Assembly: GCF_001258055.1 (NCBI RefSeq)
Contig: NZ_CVRM01000011.1
Span: forward strand, 124,001-188,000
From: Phaeobacter italicus
Lineage (GTDB): Bacteria; Pseudomonadota; Alphaproteobacteria; Rhodobacterales; Rhodobacteraceae
Reading direction: 5' to 3'
Length of the DNA: 64,000 nucleotides
Position 1 is the stretch's first letter. Each line of letters starts with the position of its first letter. The notes beneath the pieces were generated by a model. That model was given only the letters and a program-made list of their open reading frames with translations, did no database searches and was not told where the DNA came from. A program made the position numbers and the translations under genes. Shown piece after piece: positions 47,158-55,091 of this stretch.

Positions 47158-47937
47158 ATGGATTTGGGATTGTCAGGCAAGCGCGCCTTGGTGTGTGCAA
47201 GCAGCAAGGGGCTTGGTCTTGGGTGCGCGGAGGCATTGGCCGAGGCAGGTGTGAACCTGGTGATGAATGCACGCGGCGTCGAGGCGCTGGAAGCATCTGC
47301 ACAGGCAATCCGGGATGCCTATGGTGTTGAGGTCGTCACCGTTGCTGCGGATGTCACCACGCCAGAGGGCCAGGCCAAGGTGATCAAAGCCGCAGAAGGT
47401 GTCGATATTCTGGTCAACAACGCAGGCGGTCCGCCTCCCGGCATGTGGAGCGACTGGGACCGCGATGACTTTATCGCCGCGCTCGACGCAAACATGCTGG
47501 CCCCGATTGCGCTGATCAAGGCGCTGGTGCCTGCCATGATGGATCGCGGCTGGGGACGTGTCGTCAATATCACCTCGCAATCGGTCAAGGCGCCAATCCC
47601 TGTTCTGGGGTTGTCCAACTCTGCCCGCGCCGGTCTGACAGGATACGTTGCCGGGACGTCGCGCCAGGTCGCTTCCAAGGGGGTCACCATCAACAACCTG
47701 TTGCCGGGCATTCACGCAACCGACCGCGCGATTTCGCTTGATCAGGGGGTTGCGGACCAACAGGGCATTTCGATCGAAGACGCGGCAAAGCAACGCGCGG
47801 CAACCATCCCCGCCGGGCGGTATGGCACCCGTCAGGAATTCGGGGCGACCTGCGCTTTCCTTTGCTCGCAGCACGCAGGCTTTATCGTTGGCCAGAACAT
47901 CCTTCTTGACGGTGGCGCCGTCAATTCAACGATGTAA
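47158..47937 (+). CDS. SDR-family protein with non-canonical active site (BKR-like)
   Basis: 259-residue Rossmann-fold protein of the short-chain dehydrogenase family, annotated by similarity as 3-oxoacyl-ACP reductase-like. The glycine-rich motif is CASSKGLGLG rather than TGxxxGxG. Where the family has Y-x-x-x-K, the sequence is GLSNSARAGL, with Ser for Tyr and Arg for Lys. A subgroup of such divergent BKR-like SDRs is known. Start ATG has AAGGAG. It precedes the AlkC-like gene by 11 bases. Confidence 0.85.
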   Translation: MDLGLSGKRALVCASSKGLGLGCAEALAEAGVNLVMNARGVEALEASAQAIRDAYGVEVVTVAADVTTPEGQAKVIKAAEGVDILVNNAGGPPPGMWSDWDRDDFIAALDANMLAPIALIKALVPAMMDRGWGRVVNITSQSVKAPIPVLGLSNSARAGLTGYVAGTSRQVASKGVTINNLLPGIHATDRAISLDQGVADQQGISIEDAAKQRAATIPAGRYGTRQEFGATCAFLCSQHAGFIVGQNILLDGGAVNSTM

Positions 47938-47948
47938 GGGCCGGGCGC

Positions 47949-49076
47949 GTGGCATCGGGGTTTTCCCTCAAGGATCAGTTGTTCAACCGTGAAAAGACCC
48001 GCTATCTGGCGGGGCTTTTTGCAGCATCTCATGCGGGGTTTGACCCGGATCGGTTTGAAGCCGAGGTGATGGCCGAACTCCCCGCGCTGGAGCTTAAGCA
48101 GCGGATTTCCTTGATAGCCGAGGTCTTGTCGCGCCATTTGCCGCAGGATCCCGGGGGGATGGCAGCTGCGATCTTGAATGCGCTGCCACCGCCACTGGAT
48201 CCGTCGCTGAGTGATGATGACTTTGGCGATTTCATCTTTGCCCCGCTGGGCGAACTGGTGGGGCTGCGGGCGTTGGAGACGGCGCCGGATCTGTCGCTGG
48301 ATGTTCTGGCAGAGATCACCAAACGGTTCTCCATGGAATGGGCGATCCGGCCTTATCTGGTGCATTGGACCGACAAGACGCTCGCACGGATGGAGGTCTG
48401 GGCCGAGGATGAGAACTATCATCTGCGCCGCTTGGTGAGCGAGGGGACACGGCCGCGGTTGCCATGGGGGCAGGCAGTCCCCCTTGCCCTCTCGCAGCCA
48501 TTGCCGCTTCTGGATCGTCTTTCTGGCGACCCGACACGCTATGTGACGCGTTCCGTCGCGAACCACCTTAACGACATCTCCAAAAAGGATCCTGAGTTGG
48601 TTCTCACTCGCTTGCGCCAGTGGCAGGCAGAGGGGGTGCAGTCGCAAAGCGAGCTCGACTGGATCACCACCCATGCGCTGCGCGGCTTGGTCAAGCAGGG
48701 CCACAGTGGCGCGATGGAGATGTTGGGGTATGACCCTGCCGCCCCAGTCACCGCGCATCTGCAACTGGGGTCCGGCCCTGTCCGTATCGGCGGCGCACTT
48801 GAATTTGACTGTATGCTACAGGGGCCAAGCGACGCGCCTGTGCTGGTTGACTACCGGCTCCATTTTCAGCGGCCGGGAGGGAAACTGTCCGCCAAAGTGT
48901 TCAAGCTAAAGCAAACCCGCTTAAAGGGCGGCGCTGCCCGGCTCTCAAAACGTCATCCGCTGAAAGCGGGGGCAAGCACCTTTACCCTCGTTCCGGGCCT
49001 GCACCGGTTGGATCTGTTGGTGAATGGGATTGAACGGGGCAGCCTGACCTTTGATCTGCTGGCCCAGACAGAGTAA
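47949..49076 (+). CDS. DNA alkylation repair protein, AlkC-like, with C-terminal Ig-like domain
   Basis: 375 residues starting at GTG. It opens FSLKDQLFNREKTRYLAGL and contains TRYVTRSVANHLNDISKKDPELVL, both typical of the AlkC branch of HEAT-repeat DNA glycosylases, which excise alkylated bases such as 3-methyladenine. The last 110 residues (about 260-375) form a beta-rich Ig-like domain with VDYRLHFQRPGGKLSAKVFKLK, as seen in a subgroup of AlkC proteins. Same transcript as the preceding SDR. The window also encodes an AlkD-like enzyme at 502. Confidence 0.85.
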   Translation: MASGFSLKDQLFNREKTRYLAGLFAASHAGFDPDRFEAEVMAELPALELKQRISLIAEVLSRHLPQDPGGMAAAILNALPPPLDPSLSDDDFGDFIFAPLGELVGLRALETAPDLSLDVLAEITKRFSMEWAIRPYLVHWTDKTLARMEVWAEDENYHLRRLVSEGTRPRLPWGQAVPLALSQPLPLLDRLSGDPTRYVTRSVANHLNDISKKDPELVLTRLRQWQAEGVQSQSELDWITTHALRGLVKQGHSGAMEMLGYDPAAPVTAHLQLGSGPVRIGGALEFDCMLQGPSDAPVLVDYRLHFQRPGGKLSAKVFKLKQTRLKGGAARLSKRHPLKAGASTFTLVPGLHRLDLLVNGIERGSLTFDLLAQTE

Positions 49077-49225
49077 TCTGGCGCGAGGTTCCCGCGGTCG
49101 CCGATGGCGCCTGTGTCGCAGGTCTTTGCCCGTCTCTTGCGTGTTGGGGGGCGGGTTGGTATCCGGTTGGCCAGTTCAATTCGGCATGCCCCGCCGGAAC
49201 GACGGAAAACTGTTGAAGAGGCCGC

Positions 49226-50359
49226 ATGACATCCGCACCTGCTGATCCGCAGACACCTTCGGGATATCCCACCGCCGATGCACGGCCGCCGCGGCTTGAG
49301 ATCCGCAACCTGCGCCGCTTCTTTGACGGGCGGGCAGTTGTCGATGATGTTTCGCTTCAGATCGAGGCGGGGCAGGTGATGTGTCTTCTTGGGCCGTCGG
49401 GCTGCGGCAAATCCACGACGTTGCGAATGATCGCCGGGGTGGAAATGCAAGACAGCGGCGAAATCTATGTCGACGGCAAGCTGATCTGCGACACCGTGTT
49501 TCGGGTTCCACCGGAACGGCGTGAAATCGGGCTGATCTTTCAGGACTTTGCGCTTTTTCCGCACCTGAGCGTCGCGGACAATGTCGCCTTTGGCCTGAAG
49601 GGCAGCAAAGATGAAAAGCGCGCCCGTGTCCAAGAGCTTTTGTCCAAGGTCTCTCTTGCGCAGTACATTGATGAGTTCCCCCATCAACTCTCGGGAGGGG
49701 AGCAGCAGCGGGTTGCATTGGCGCGGGCCCTTGCGCCCAAGCCACGCATAATGCTGATGGACGAGCCGTTCTCAGGGCTCGACAACCGTTTGCGTGATGG
49801 GATCCGCGATGAGACACTCGCGTTGCTGAAAGAAGAAGACGCCGCTGTCCTGTTGGTTACGCATGAGCCGGAGGAGGCCATGCGGATGGCTGATGAAATC
49901 GCGCTGATGCGGGCAGGCAAGATCGTGCAGCAGGGCGCGCCCTATAACGTCTACACCCGACCAGCAGATCGCGCTGCAGTCAGTTTTTTCAGTGATACCA
50001 ACGTTTTGCGATCGGAAGTGAATGGCGCCCTGGCACAGACCCCATTTGGCCAGTTTCTCGCTCCGGGTCTGCCTGATGGCACGGAGGTCGATATCGTCTT
50101 TCGCCCGCAGCACGTGAAGATCGACTTTGACCGAAATGGACGCGGGCCCAATCCGACTGCGACAGACGGCGTCGCCGCGCGCGGCGTGGTGCAGCGGGCG
50201 CGGTTTCTTGGCAACGAGAGCCTCGTGGAATTCCGTATGGACTTTGACGGCTGTGTGCTGAAGGCGACCGTGCCAAATGTCTTCCTGCCGGAAGCAGGGC
50301 GCGTGATGTGGTTGACCGTCCGCAGAGACCGCTGTTTTGTCTTTCCCACCGGGGGCTGA
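49226..50359 (+). CDS. ABC transporter ATP-binding protein, iron(III)/FbpC-like
   Basis: 377-residue ATPase with Walker A GPSGCGKST (56-64), Q-loop in IFQDFALFP, signature LSGGEQQRVALARAL and Walker B IMLMDEPFSGLD. The C-terminal TOBE-like region (about 240-377) is typical of the FbpC/CysA/PotA group, which drive uptake of iron or other solutes. No permease or binding protein gene is next to it, so it is an orphan subunit. It converges with the WYL regulator gene 12 bases downstream. Confidence 0.88.
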   Translation: MTSAPADPQTPSGYPTADARPPRLEIRNLRRFFDGRAVVDDVSLQIEAGQVMCLLGPSGCGKSTTLRMIAGVEMQDSGEIYVDGKLICDTVFRVPPERREIGLIFQDFALFPHLSVADNVAFGLKGSKDEKRARVQELLSKVSLAQYIDEFPHQLSGGEQQRVALARALAPKPRIMLMDEPFSGLDNRLRDGIRDETLALLKEEDAAVLLVTHEPEEAMRMADEIALMRAGKIVQQGAPYNVYTRPADRAAVSFFSDTNVLRSEVNGALAQTPFGQFLAPGLPDGTEVDIVFRPQHVKIDFDRNGRGPNPTATDGVAARGVVQRARFLGNESLVEFRMDFDGCVLKATVPNVFLPEAGRVMWLTVRRDRCFVFPTGG

Positions 50360-50371
50360 ACAGGATCAGGG

Positions 50372-51085
50372 TCAGTCGGGCGACTGAACGGATTTGACCG
50401 TCTTGGGCTGGTCACTGGCCATTGGATCATAGTCCTGAAGCCGCTTGCCGGGTTCATCCACAAACAACTCGGGCAGAGGTTTGGCGCTGTCGATCAGATC
50501 GACCCGAAAGACGCGGAAATCGTCGCGCGTCTCGCACCAGGCCGTGAGCGTCCAGACCCGCCCCCAATACTCCATATGCAGGGGGCGGATGACACGCTCT
50601 GTCACTGTGCCGTCAATGCGTCGGTAGACGAGCTGCAGTTTCTGGCGCGCCTTGATGGCCGCGCGCAGGATTGGCATCTGGGCAAAGCCCCGCGCGATAT
50701 CAGCAAACGGATAGACTGCAAATTTCCATGCATCCGCTTCGGCAATGGTCTGTTCAGGCAATACGGCATCGATTTTCGACGCAAGCGACTGGGCCGCTGC
50801 CTTGAGGTCTGGATCAGCCGCCTCTGCTACAATGGCCATGCCGAGGTTCAGCGCTTCCAGCTCCTCGGCGGTCAGGGTCAGGGGCGGCAAGGTGATTGCC
50901 TCTCTGACCATATAGCCGACACCGCGCTCCCCCTCGACCGGAACACCGGATGCGATGAGGGTGTCCATGTCGCGATAGATCGTGCGGACAGAGACCTCCA
51001 GCCGCTCGGCAATATCCTTTGCGCGATGCAGTTTTCCGTCCCGCAGGATCTGGATGATATCAAAAAGGCGATCGGTGCGGCGCAT
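50372..51085 (-). CDS. YafY-type transcriptional regulator (HTH + WYL domain)
   Basis: 237 residues. N-terminal DeoR-like winged helix with RRTDRLFDIIQILRDGKLHRAKDIAERLEVSVRTIYRDMDTL. The C-terminal WYL domain has KLQLVYRRIDGTVTERVIRPLHMEYWGRVWTLTAWCETRDDFRVFRVD. Such proteins sense ligands or nucleic acids and usually regulate neighbours. It lies downstream of the small gene at 51209 on the same strand. A perfect inverted repeat upstream of that gene is a candidate operator. Confidence 0.88.
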   Translation of the reverse strand: MRRTDRLFDIIQILRDGKLHRAKDIAERLEVSVRTIYRDMDTLIASGVPVEGERGVGYMVREAITLPPLTLTAEELEALNLGMAIVAEAADPDLKAAAQSLASKIDAVLPEQTIAEADAWKFAVYPFADIARGFAQMPILRAAIKARQKLQLVYRRIDGTVTERVIRPLHMEYWGRVWTLTAWCETRDDFRVFRVDLIDSAKPLPELFVDEPGKRLQDYDPMASDQPKTVKSVQSPD

Positions 51086-51208
51086 GGTCTAGCCTTGGTA
51101 CGGCGGGCGGGGGAGGTCAAGTCCCGCCCGGCGGCCTTTGCCTGCCCGATGTCCGTGGGACGGGTGCATTGCACCCGCCCGCAGGTTGCCCGGATTACGG
51201 CGCCCAAG

Positions 51209-51517
51209 TCAGGCCGCCATGCTCCACTGCACCTCCTCGTGGCGCATATTGGCGGTTTCCGGTGCAATCGCGGCCATGACATTCGGGGTAAAGTCCTGTT
51301 GCATGAACGCCTGTGCCACCTTTTGCGCGGTCGCGAGATCCTTCCAGATCACATAGTCGGTCCAGCTGCCATCTTCACCCTGGCTCAGCTGGCGATGAAG
51401 AAACCCGTCCTGTGCCCGCACAAAGGCCTCGGTTTTCTGCATCAGAGCCACGAAGTTCTCGGTCTTGATTCCATCGGCCAATTTAAAGGTCACGATCTCT
51501 GCAACATGTTTGGTCAT
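51209..51517 (-). CDS. Small dimeric alpha/beta-barrel-type protein
   Basis: 102 residues in the ferredoxin-like fold pattern of antibiotic-biosynthesis-monooxygenase-like proteins: HVAEIVTFKLADGIKTENFVALMQKTEAFVRAQDGF, then WTDYVIWKDLATAQKVAQAFM. Start ATG is preceded by AAGGAG. Substrate unknown. Paired with the YafY-type regulator downstream (124-base gap). Confidence 0.72.
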   Translation of the reverse strand: MTKHVAEIVTFKLADGIKTENFVALMQKTEAFVRAQDGFLHRQLSQGEDGSWTDYVIWKDLATAQKVAQAFMQQDFTPNVMAAIAPETANMRHEEVQWSMAA

Positions 51518-51559
51518 CACGTCTCTCCTTGATTGCTGTGATGCCCGCTGTTTAGAGGT

Positions 51560-51589
51560 ATCCAACTGACATAAACCTGTCAGTTGGAT
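51560..51589 (-). promoter_or_regulatory. Perfect 12-bp inverted repeat, candidate operator
   Basis: ATCCAACTGACA and TGTCAGTTGGAT flank a 6-base spacer. It lies 43-72 bases before the start of the gene at 51209-51517, in promoter position. Symmetry and length fit a homodimeric regulator such as the neighbouring WYL protein; there is no T-run, so it is not a terminator. Confidence 0.55.
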
Positions 51590-51743
51590 GATGCGCTCAA
51601 CAGGAAACTGCGATTCCGGTGTAAATCGGCGGCTCTTGTCGGGCCACGTCTCTTTGCTGCCAGCATCATGCGGGCGTAAAAACGGATCAAACAACACTGC
51701 AGCCCGGCCAATGACGGCGCTGCCGCAGAAGGAGACCCTGCTC

Positions 51744-51962
51744 ATGCTCAATAATATCGGCCTTCCCGGCCTGCTGCTCATCGCCGTTGTCGTTCTGGTC
51801 CTGTTTGGCCGTGGCAAGATTTCTTCGCTGATGGGTGAAGTCGGCAAGGGCATCACCGCTTTCAAGAAAGGCGTCAGCGATGGCACCAAAGAGCTGGAAG
51901 ATGACGCAAACGCAGAAGCCGCGCGCGACGTGACCCCGGCAGCTGACAAAGACAAGGTCTGA
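51744..51962 (+). CDS. tatA: Sec-independent translocase subunit TatA
   Basis: 72-residue pore-forming subunit of the twin-arginine export system. It has a membrane helix from about residue 5-22 followed by the [23 protein letters not shown] amphipathic helix. Start ATG has AGAAGGAG 8-9 bases upstream. Confidence 0.93.
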   Translation: MLNNIGLPGLLLIAVVVLVLFGRGKISSLMGEVGKGITAFKKGVSDGTKELEDDANAEAARDVTPAADKDKV

Positions 51963-51969
51963 GGCACGG

Positions 51970-52434
51970 ATGTTCGATCTCGGGTGGACCGAACTCCTGG
52001 TGATCGGCGTTGTCGCGCTCATTGTTGTGGGGCCAAAGGACCTGCCGGTTCTGTTCCGCAACGTGGGCCGCTTCGTCGGCAAGGCCAAGGGTATGGCGCG
52101 GGAATTCTCACGGGCCATGAATGACGCGGCCGATGAGGCCGGGGTCAAGGACGTGGCCCAGGGGCTCAAAGCTGCGGCAAATCCTATGAACACCGCAATG
52201 GATGGCGTCAAACAGGCGGCACAGGACATGGCAAAGTCCATCGATCCGACCAAGTTTGACCCCGACAGCGAGACGGGCAAATTGTCGGCTGAACGCGCCG
52301 AAGCCGCAAAAAAGATCCAGGCGGCAACAGCGCGGGCAGCAGCCGAACGCAAGGCGCGTGAAGCACAGGAAGCGCTCGCCAAGGCCGACGAGGCGGAAGC
52401 GGCCCTGAAACAGAGTGACGAGGCCAAATCATGA
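51970..52434 (+). CDS. tatB: Sec-independent translocase subunit TatB
   Basis: 154-residue receptor subunit starting [26 protein letters not shown], with the Glu and GP elbow characteristic of TatB, an amphipathic helix, and a long Ala-rich coiled tail. Overlaps tatC by 4 bases. Confidence 0.95.
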   Translation: MFDLGWTELLVIGVVALIVVGPKDLPVLFRNVGRFVGKAKGMAREFSRAMNDAADEAGVKDVAQGLKAAANPMNTAMDGVKQAAQDMAKSIDPTKFDPDSETGKLSAERAEAAKKIQAATARAAAERKAREAQEALAKADEAEAALKQSDEAKS

Positions 52435-53333
52435 GCAACACGGATGAGATCGACGACTCAACCGCGCCGCTGATCGAGCATCTGGCCGAGCTGCGCTCGC
52501 GTCTGATCCATTCAGTCGCGGCGTTTCTGGTTGGCATGATCATCTGCTTTACTGTCGCTACGCCGATCTTCAACTTTCTTACCGCTCCGCTGTGTCAGGT
52601 ATTGGCAGAGGGTGGTCAGGACTGTGCACTGATCTTCATCAGTCCACAGGAGGGTTTCTTTGTCGCGATCAAGATCTCCTTCCTCGGGGGCTTTATCTTG
52701 GCGTTTCCCTATATCGGGTTTCAGATGTGGCGTTTCGTGGCGCCGGGGCTGTATAAAAACGAAAAAGGTGCGTTCCTGCCGTTTTTGGTCGCCTCGCCGT
52801 TCATGTTCCTTCTGGGCGCGAGCTTTGCGTTTTATGTCGTTACGCCGCTGGCCTATGATTTCTTTCTTGGGTTCCAGCAGTTCGGCGCCTCAGGCGAGGC
52901 TGTCGTGGGCGAACAGGTCAATCAGGGCCTCAGCGTGGTGTTTCAGGGCTCCGCACAGGAGTATCTGAACCTTACGATCAAGTTCATCGTGGCATTCGGT
53001 CTGTGCTTTCAGTTGCCGGTTCTCTTGACCCTCATGGGGCAGGCGGGACTGGTCAGTGCCGAGGGGCTTGGCTCTGTGCGCAAATACGCAGTTGTTGCGA
53101 TCCTCGTGCTCGCGGCCCTCGTAACGCCGCCTGATGTCATTACCCAGATCATTCTGTTTGTGGTGGTCTACGGGCTCTATGAGCTGTCGATCCTGCTGGT
53201 GCGTCGGGTGGAAACCAAGCGCGAGGCCAAGCTGCGCGCTGAAGGGTACTATGACGACGAGGACGAGATGGAGGCCCATCCAGAGGATGACCCGCTGATG
53301 GCTGAGTTCGATGAGGACGCGGACAAAAAATAA
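52431..53333 (+). CDS. tatC: Sec-independent translocase subunit TatC
   Basis: 300-residue six-helix core subunit that binds the twin-arginine signal. It starts with the conserved [14 protein letters not shown], has [40 protein letters not shown], and ends in an acidic tail ([14 protein letters not shown]). Last gene of tatABC. Confidence 0.95.
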   Translation: MSNTDEIDDSTAPLIEHLAELRSRLIHSVAAFLVGMIICFTVATPIFNFLTAPLCQVLAEGGQDCALIFISPQEGFFVAIKISFLGGFILAFPYIGFQMWRFVAPGLYKNEKGAFLPFLVASPFMFLLGASFAFYVVTPLAYDFFLGFQQFGASGEAVVGEQVNQGLSVVFQGSAQEYLNLTIKFIVAFGLCFQLPVLLTLMGQAGLVSAEGLGSVRKYAVVAILVLAALVTPPDVITQIILFVVVYGLYELSILLVRRVETKREAKLRAEGYYDDEDEMEAHPEDDPLMAEFDEDADKK

Positions 53334-53362
53334 ACGCCCAGCCTCAAATGGCTGATAGCTGG

Positions 53363-53392
53363 AAAGGCGCGCCGGAAACGGCGCGCTTTTTT
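53363..53392 (+). terminator. Rho-independent terminator of tatABC
   Basis: Stem with GCGCGCC core and adjacent A-T pairs around a GGAAAC loop, followed by six T; 30 bases past tatC. Confidence 0.78.
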
Positions 53393-53522
53393 GCTGGTGG
53401 ATGTTGCGAAACACGGATGGTCTGATATTGACCGATTGGCCCCGCACCGGCCGTTGTCACCACCTTGATGATGCGCCGGGCCTGCCGCATGCCTTTGATC
53501 TCGCCATACGGAACATGACACC

Positions 53523-53966
53523 ATGACCACCAGCAAACGCATCGTTCTCTCCAGCGACCACGCTGCCATCCCGCTTCGCCAGGCCGTAGCCGACCACATC
53601 GCGCAGCAAGGCTGGGAAGTGGTGGACATCGGCCCAACCACGCCGGAGAGCACCCATTACCCGATCCACGGCGCCGCCGCTGCAGAGCGCGTGGCCTCTG
53701 GTGACTGTGATCTCGGCATTATCCTCTGCGGGACCGGGCAGGGGATCATGATGGCCGCGAACAAAGTGAAGGGCATCCGCTGTGGCGTCTGCTCTGACAC
53801 GTTCTCTGCGGCGATGATCCGTCAGCACAACAACGCCAACATGCTCTCCATCGGGGCACGTGTCGTTGGTGAGGGGCTCGCGCTTGAGATCGTCGATGCC
53901 TTCCTTGGCGCAGAGTTCGAAGGTGGCCGCCACGCCACCCGTGTGGACATGATCGAAGCGAACTGA
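53523..53966 (+). CDS. rpiB: Ribose-5-phosphate isomerase B
   Basis: 147 residues. Interconverts ribose-5-phosphate and ribulose-5-phosphate in the pentose phosphate pathway. It has the SSDHAAIP loop (Asp12, His13), the catalytic Cys69 in LCGTGQGI, and FSAAMIRQHNNANML. Length and motifs match RpiB rather than the sugar-specific LacAB forms. Confidence 0.93.
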   Translation: MTTSKRIVLSSDHAAIPLRQAVADHIAQQGWEVVDIGPTTPESTHYPIHGAAAAERVASGDCDLGIILCGTGQGIMMAANKVKGIRCGVCSDTFSAAMIRQHNNANMLSIGARVVGEGLALEIVDAFLGAEFEGGRHATRVDMIEAN

Positions 53967-54011
53967 TCCATTCGACGGCCAGCCAAGGGCTCGGCCCATG
54001 ACTGACATCAC

Positions 54012-54048
54012 AAAGCAGGGTGCGCAATCGCGGCCCTGCTTTATTTTT
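54012..54048 (+). terminator. Rho-independent terminator of rpiB
   Basis: 9-bp stem AAAGCAGGG/CCCTGCTTT with a 13-base loop followed by ATTTTT, 46 bases past rpiB. Confidence 0.75.
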
Positions 54049-54166
54049 GGGGCCGGTCAGAGGTGGGCCATGTCGAGCCGGCCAATCCTTGTCGGGGTTG
54101 TCGGGGGCGTCTGAACGTGCTTTGAAATCGATCGGATTTTTCGACAACACGACTAAGGACGCCGCT

Positions 54167-55009
54167 ATGGATGAGACCGCATTGACCCGCATCGCCGAGG
54201 CCCTTGAACGGATGTCACCTGCTCCGCTGAAGGCGCCTGATTTTTCTGCGGCCTCGGCCTTTGTCTGGCATGTCGCACCGGATCGGCTTGAACCGGTCAC
54301 GGCCGTCAGCCGGGTTGATCTGGATCTGCTCGTGGGGATTGACCGGTCCCGCGAGACGCTTTTGGCCAACACCCGGCGGTTTGCCGAAGGGTTTGCAGCC
54401 AACAATGCGCTTTTGTGGGGCGCACGCGGCATGGGAAAATCGAGCCTGGTCAAGGCCATCCACGGACGGCTGTCGCCAGATCATCCGGACCTCAAACTGG
54501 TTGAGCTGCAGCGCGAGGATCTGCCGTCTGTTGCGCGTCTGCTGAACCACCTGCGCACCGCAAAGGAACGCTTCATTCTCTTCTGTGATGACTTGTCCTT
54601 TGGTCACGATGATCAGCACTACAAGAGCTTGAAGGCGGTGCTGGATGGCGGCATCGAGGGGAGGCCGGACAATGTGCTGTTTTATGCCACATCAAACCGT
54701 CGCCACCTGATGCCGCGGGATATGATCGAAAACGAACGCTCCAGCGCCATCAATCCATCCGAGGCCGTAGAGGAAAAGGTCTCGTTGTCCGACCGGTTCG
54801 GATTGTGGCTTGGCTTCCATCCTTGCGATCAGGATGAGTATCTGTCGATGATTGCAGGCTACTGTTCAGCCTATGGTGTGACCATTGATGCCGAAACGCT
54901 GCGCGCGGAAGCCATCGAATGGCAGGCGACGCGCGGGTCGCGCTCTGGCAGGGTCGCGTGGCAGTTCTTTACCGATCTGGCCGGTCGGCACGGGGTCAGC
55001 CTCGGCTGA
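54167..55009 (+). CDS. AAA-type ATPase, DUF815 family
   Basis: 280 residues. P-loop GARGMGKS (85-92) and Walker B ILFCDD (137-142), with R-x-D-N-V-L-x-Y-A-T-S-N-R-R-H as sensor region. Matches the DUF815/COG2607 group of small ATPases, whose function is not established. Start ATG follows AAGGA. Single gene bracketed by terminators. Confidence 0.85.
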   Translation: MDETALTRIAEALERMSPAPLKAPDFSAASAFVWHVAPDRLEPVTAVSRVDLDLLVGIDRSRETLLANTRRFAEGFAANNALLWGARGMGKSSLVKAIHGRLSPDHPDLKLVELQREDLPSVARLLNHLRTAKERFILFCDDLSFGHDDQHYKSLKAVLDGGIEGRPDNVLFYATSNRRHLMPRDMIENERSSAINPSEAVEEKVSLSDRFGLWLGFHPCDQDEYLSMIAGYCSAYGVTIDAETLRAEAIEWQATRGSRSGRVAWQFFTDLAGRHGVSLG

Positions 55010-55031
55010 TCACCTGGATTGGTCTGATAGA

Positions 55032-55066
55032 AAAACGGCGCCGGGAGAGATCCGCGGCGCCGTTTT
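55032..55066. terminator. Bidirectional rho-independent terminator
   Basis: 12-bp stem AAAACGGCGCCG/CGGCGCCGTTTT with an 11-base loop. It separates the DUF815 gene from the converging nlpD-like gene and can serve both. Confidence 0.82.
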
Positions 55067-55091
55067 CCTTTTCACATTGCGTCGTATGCGA

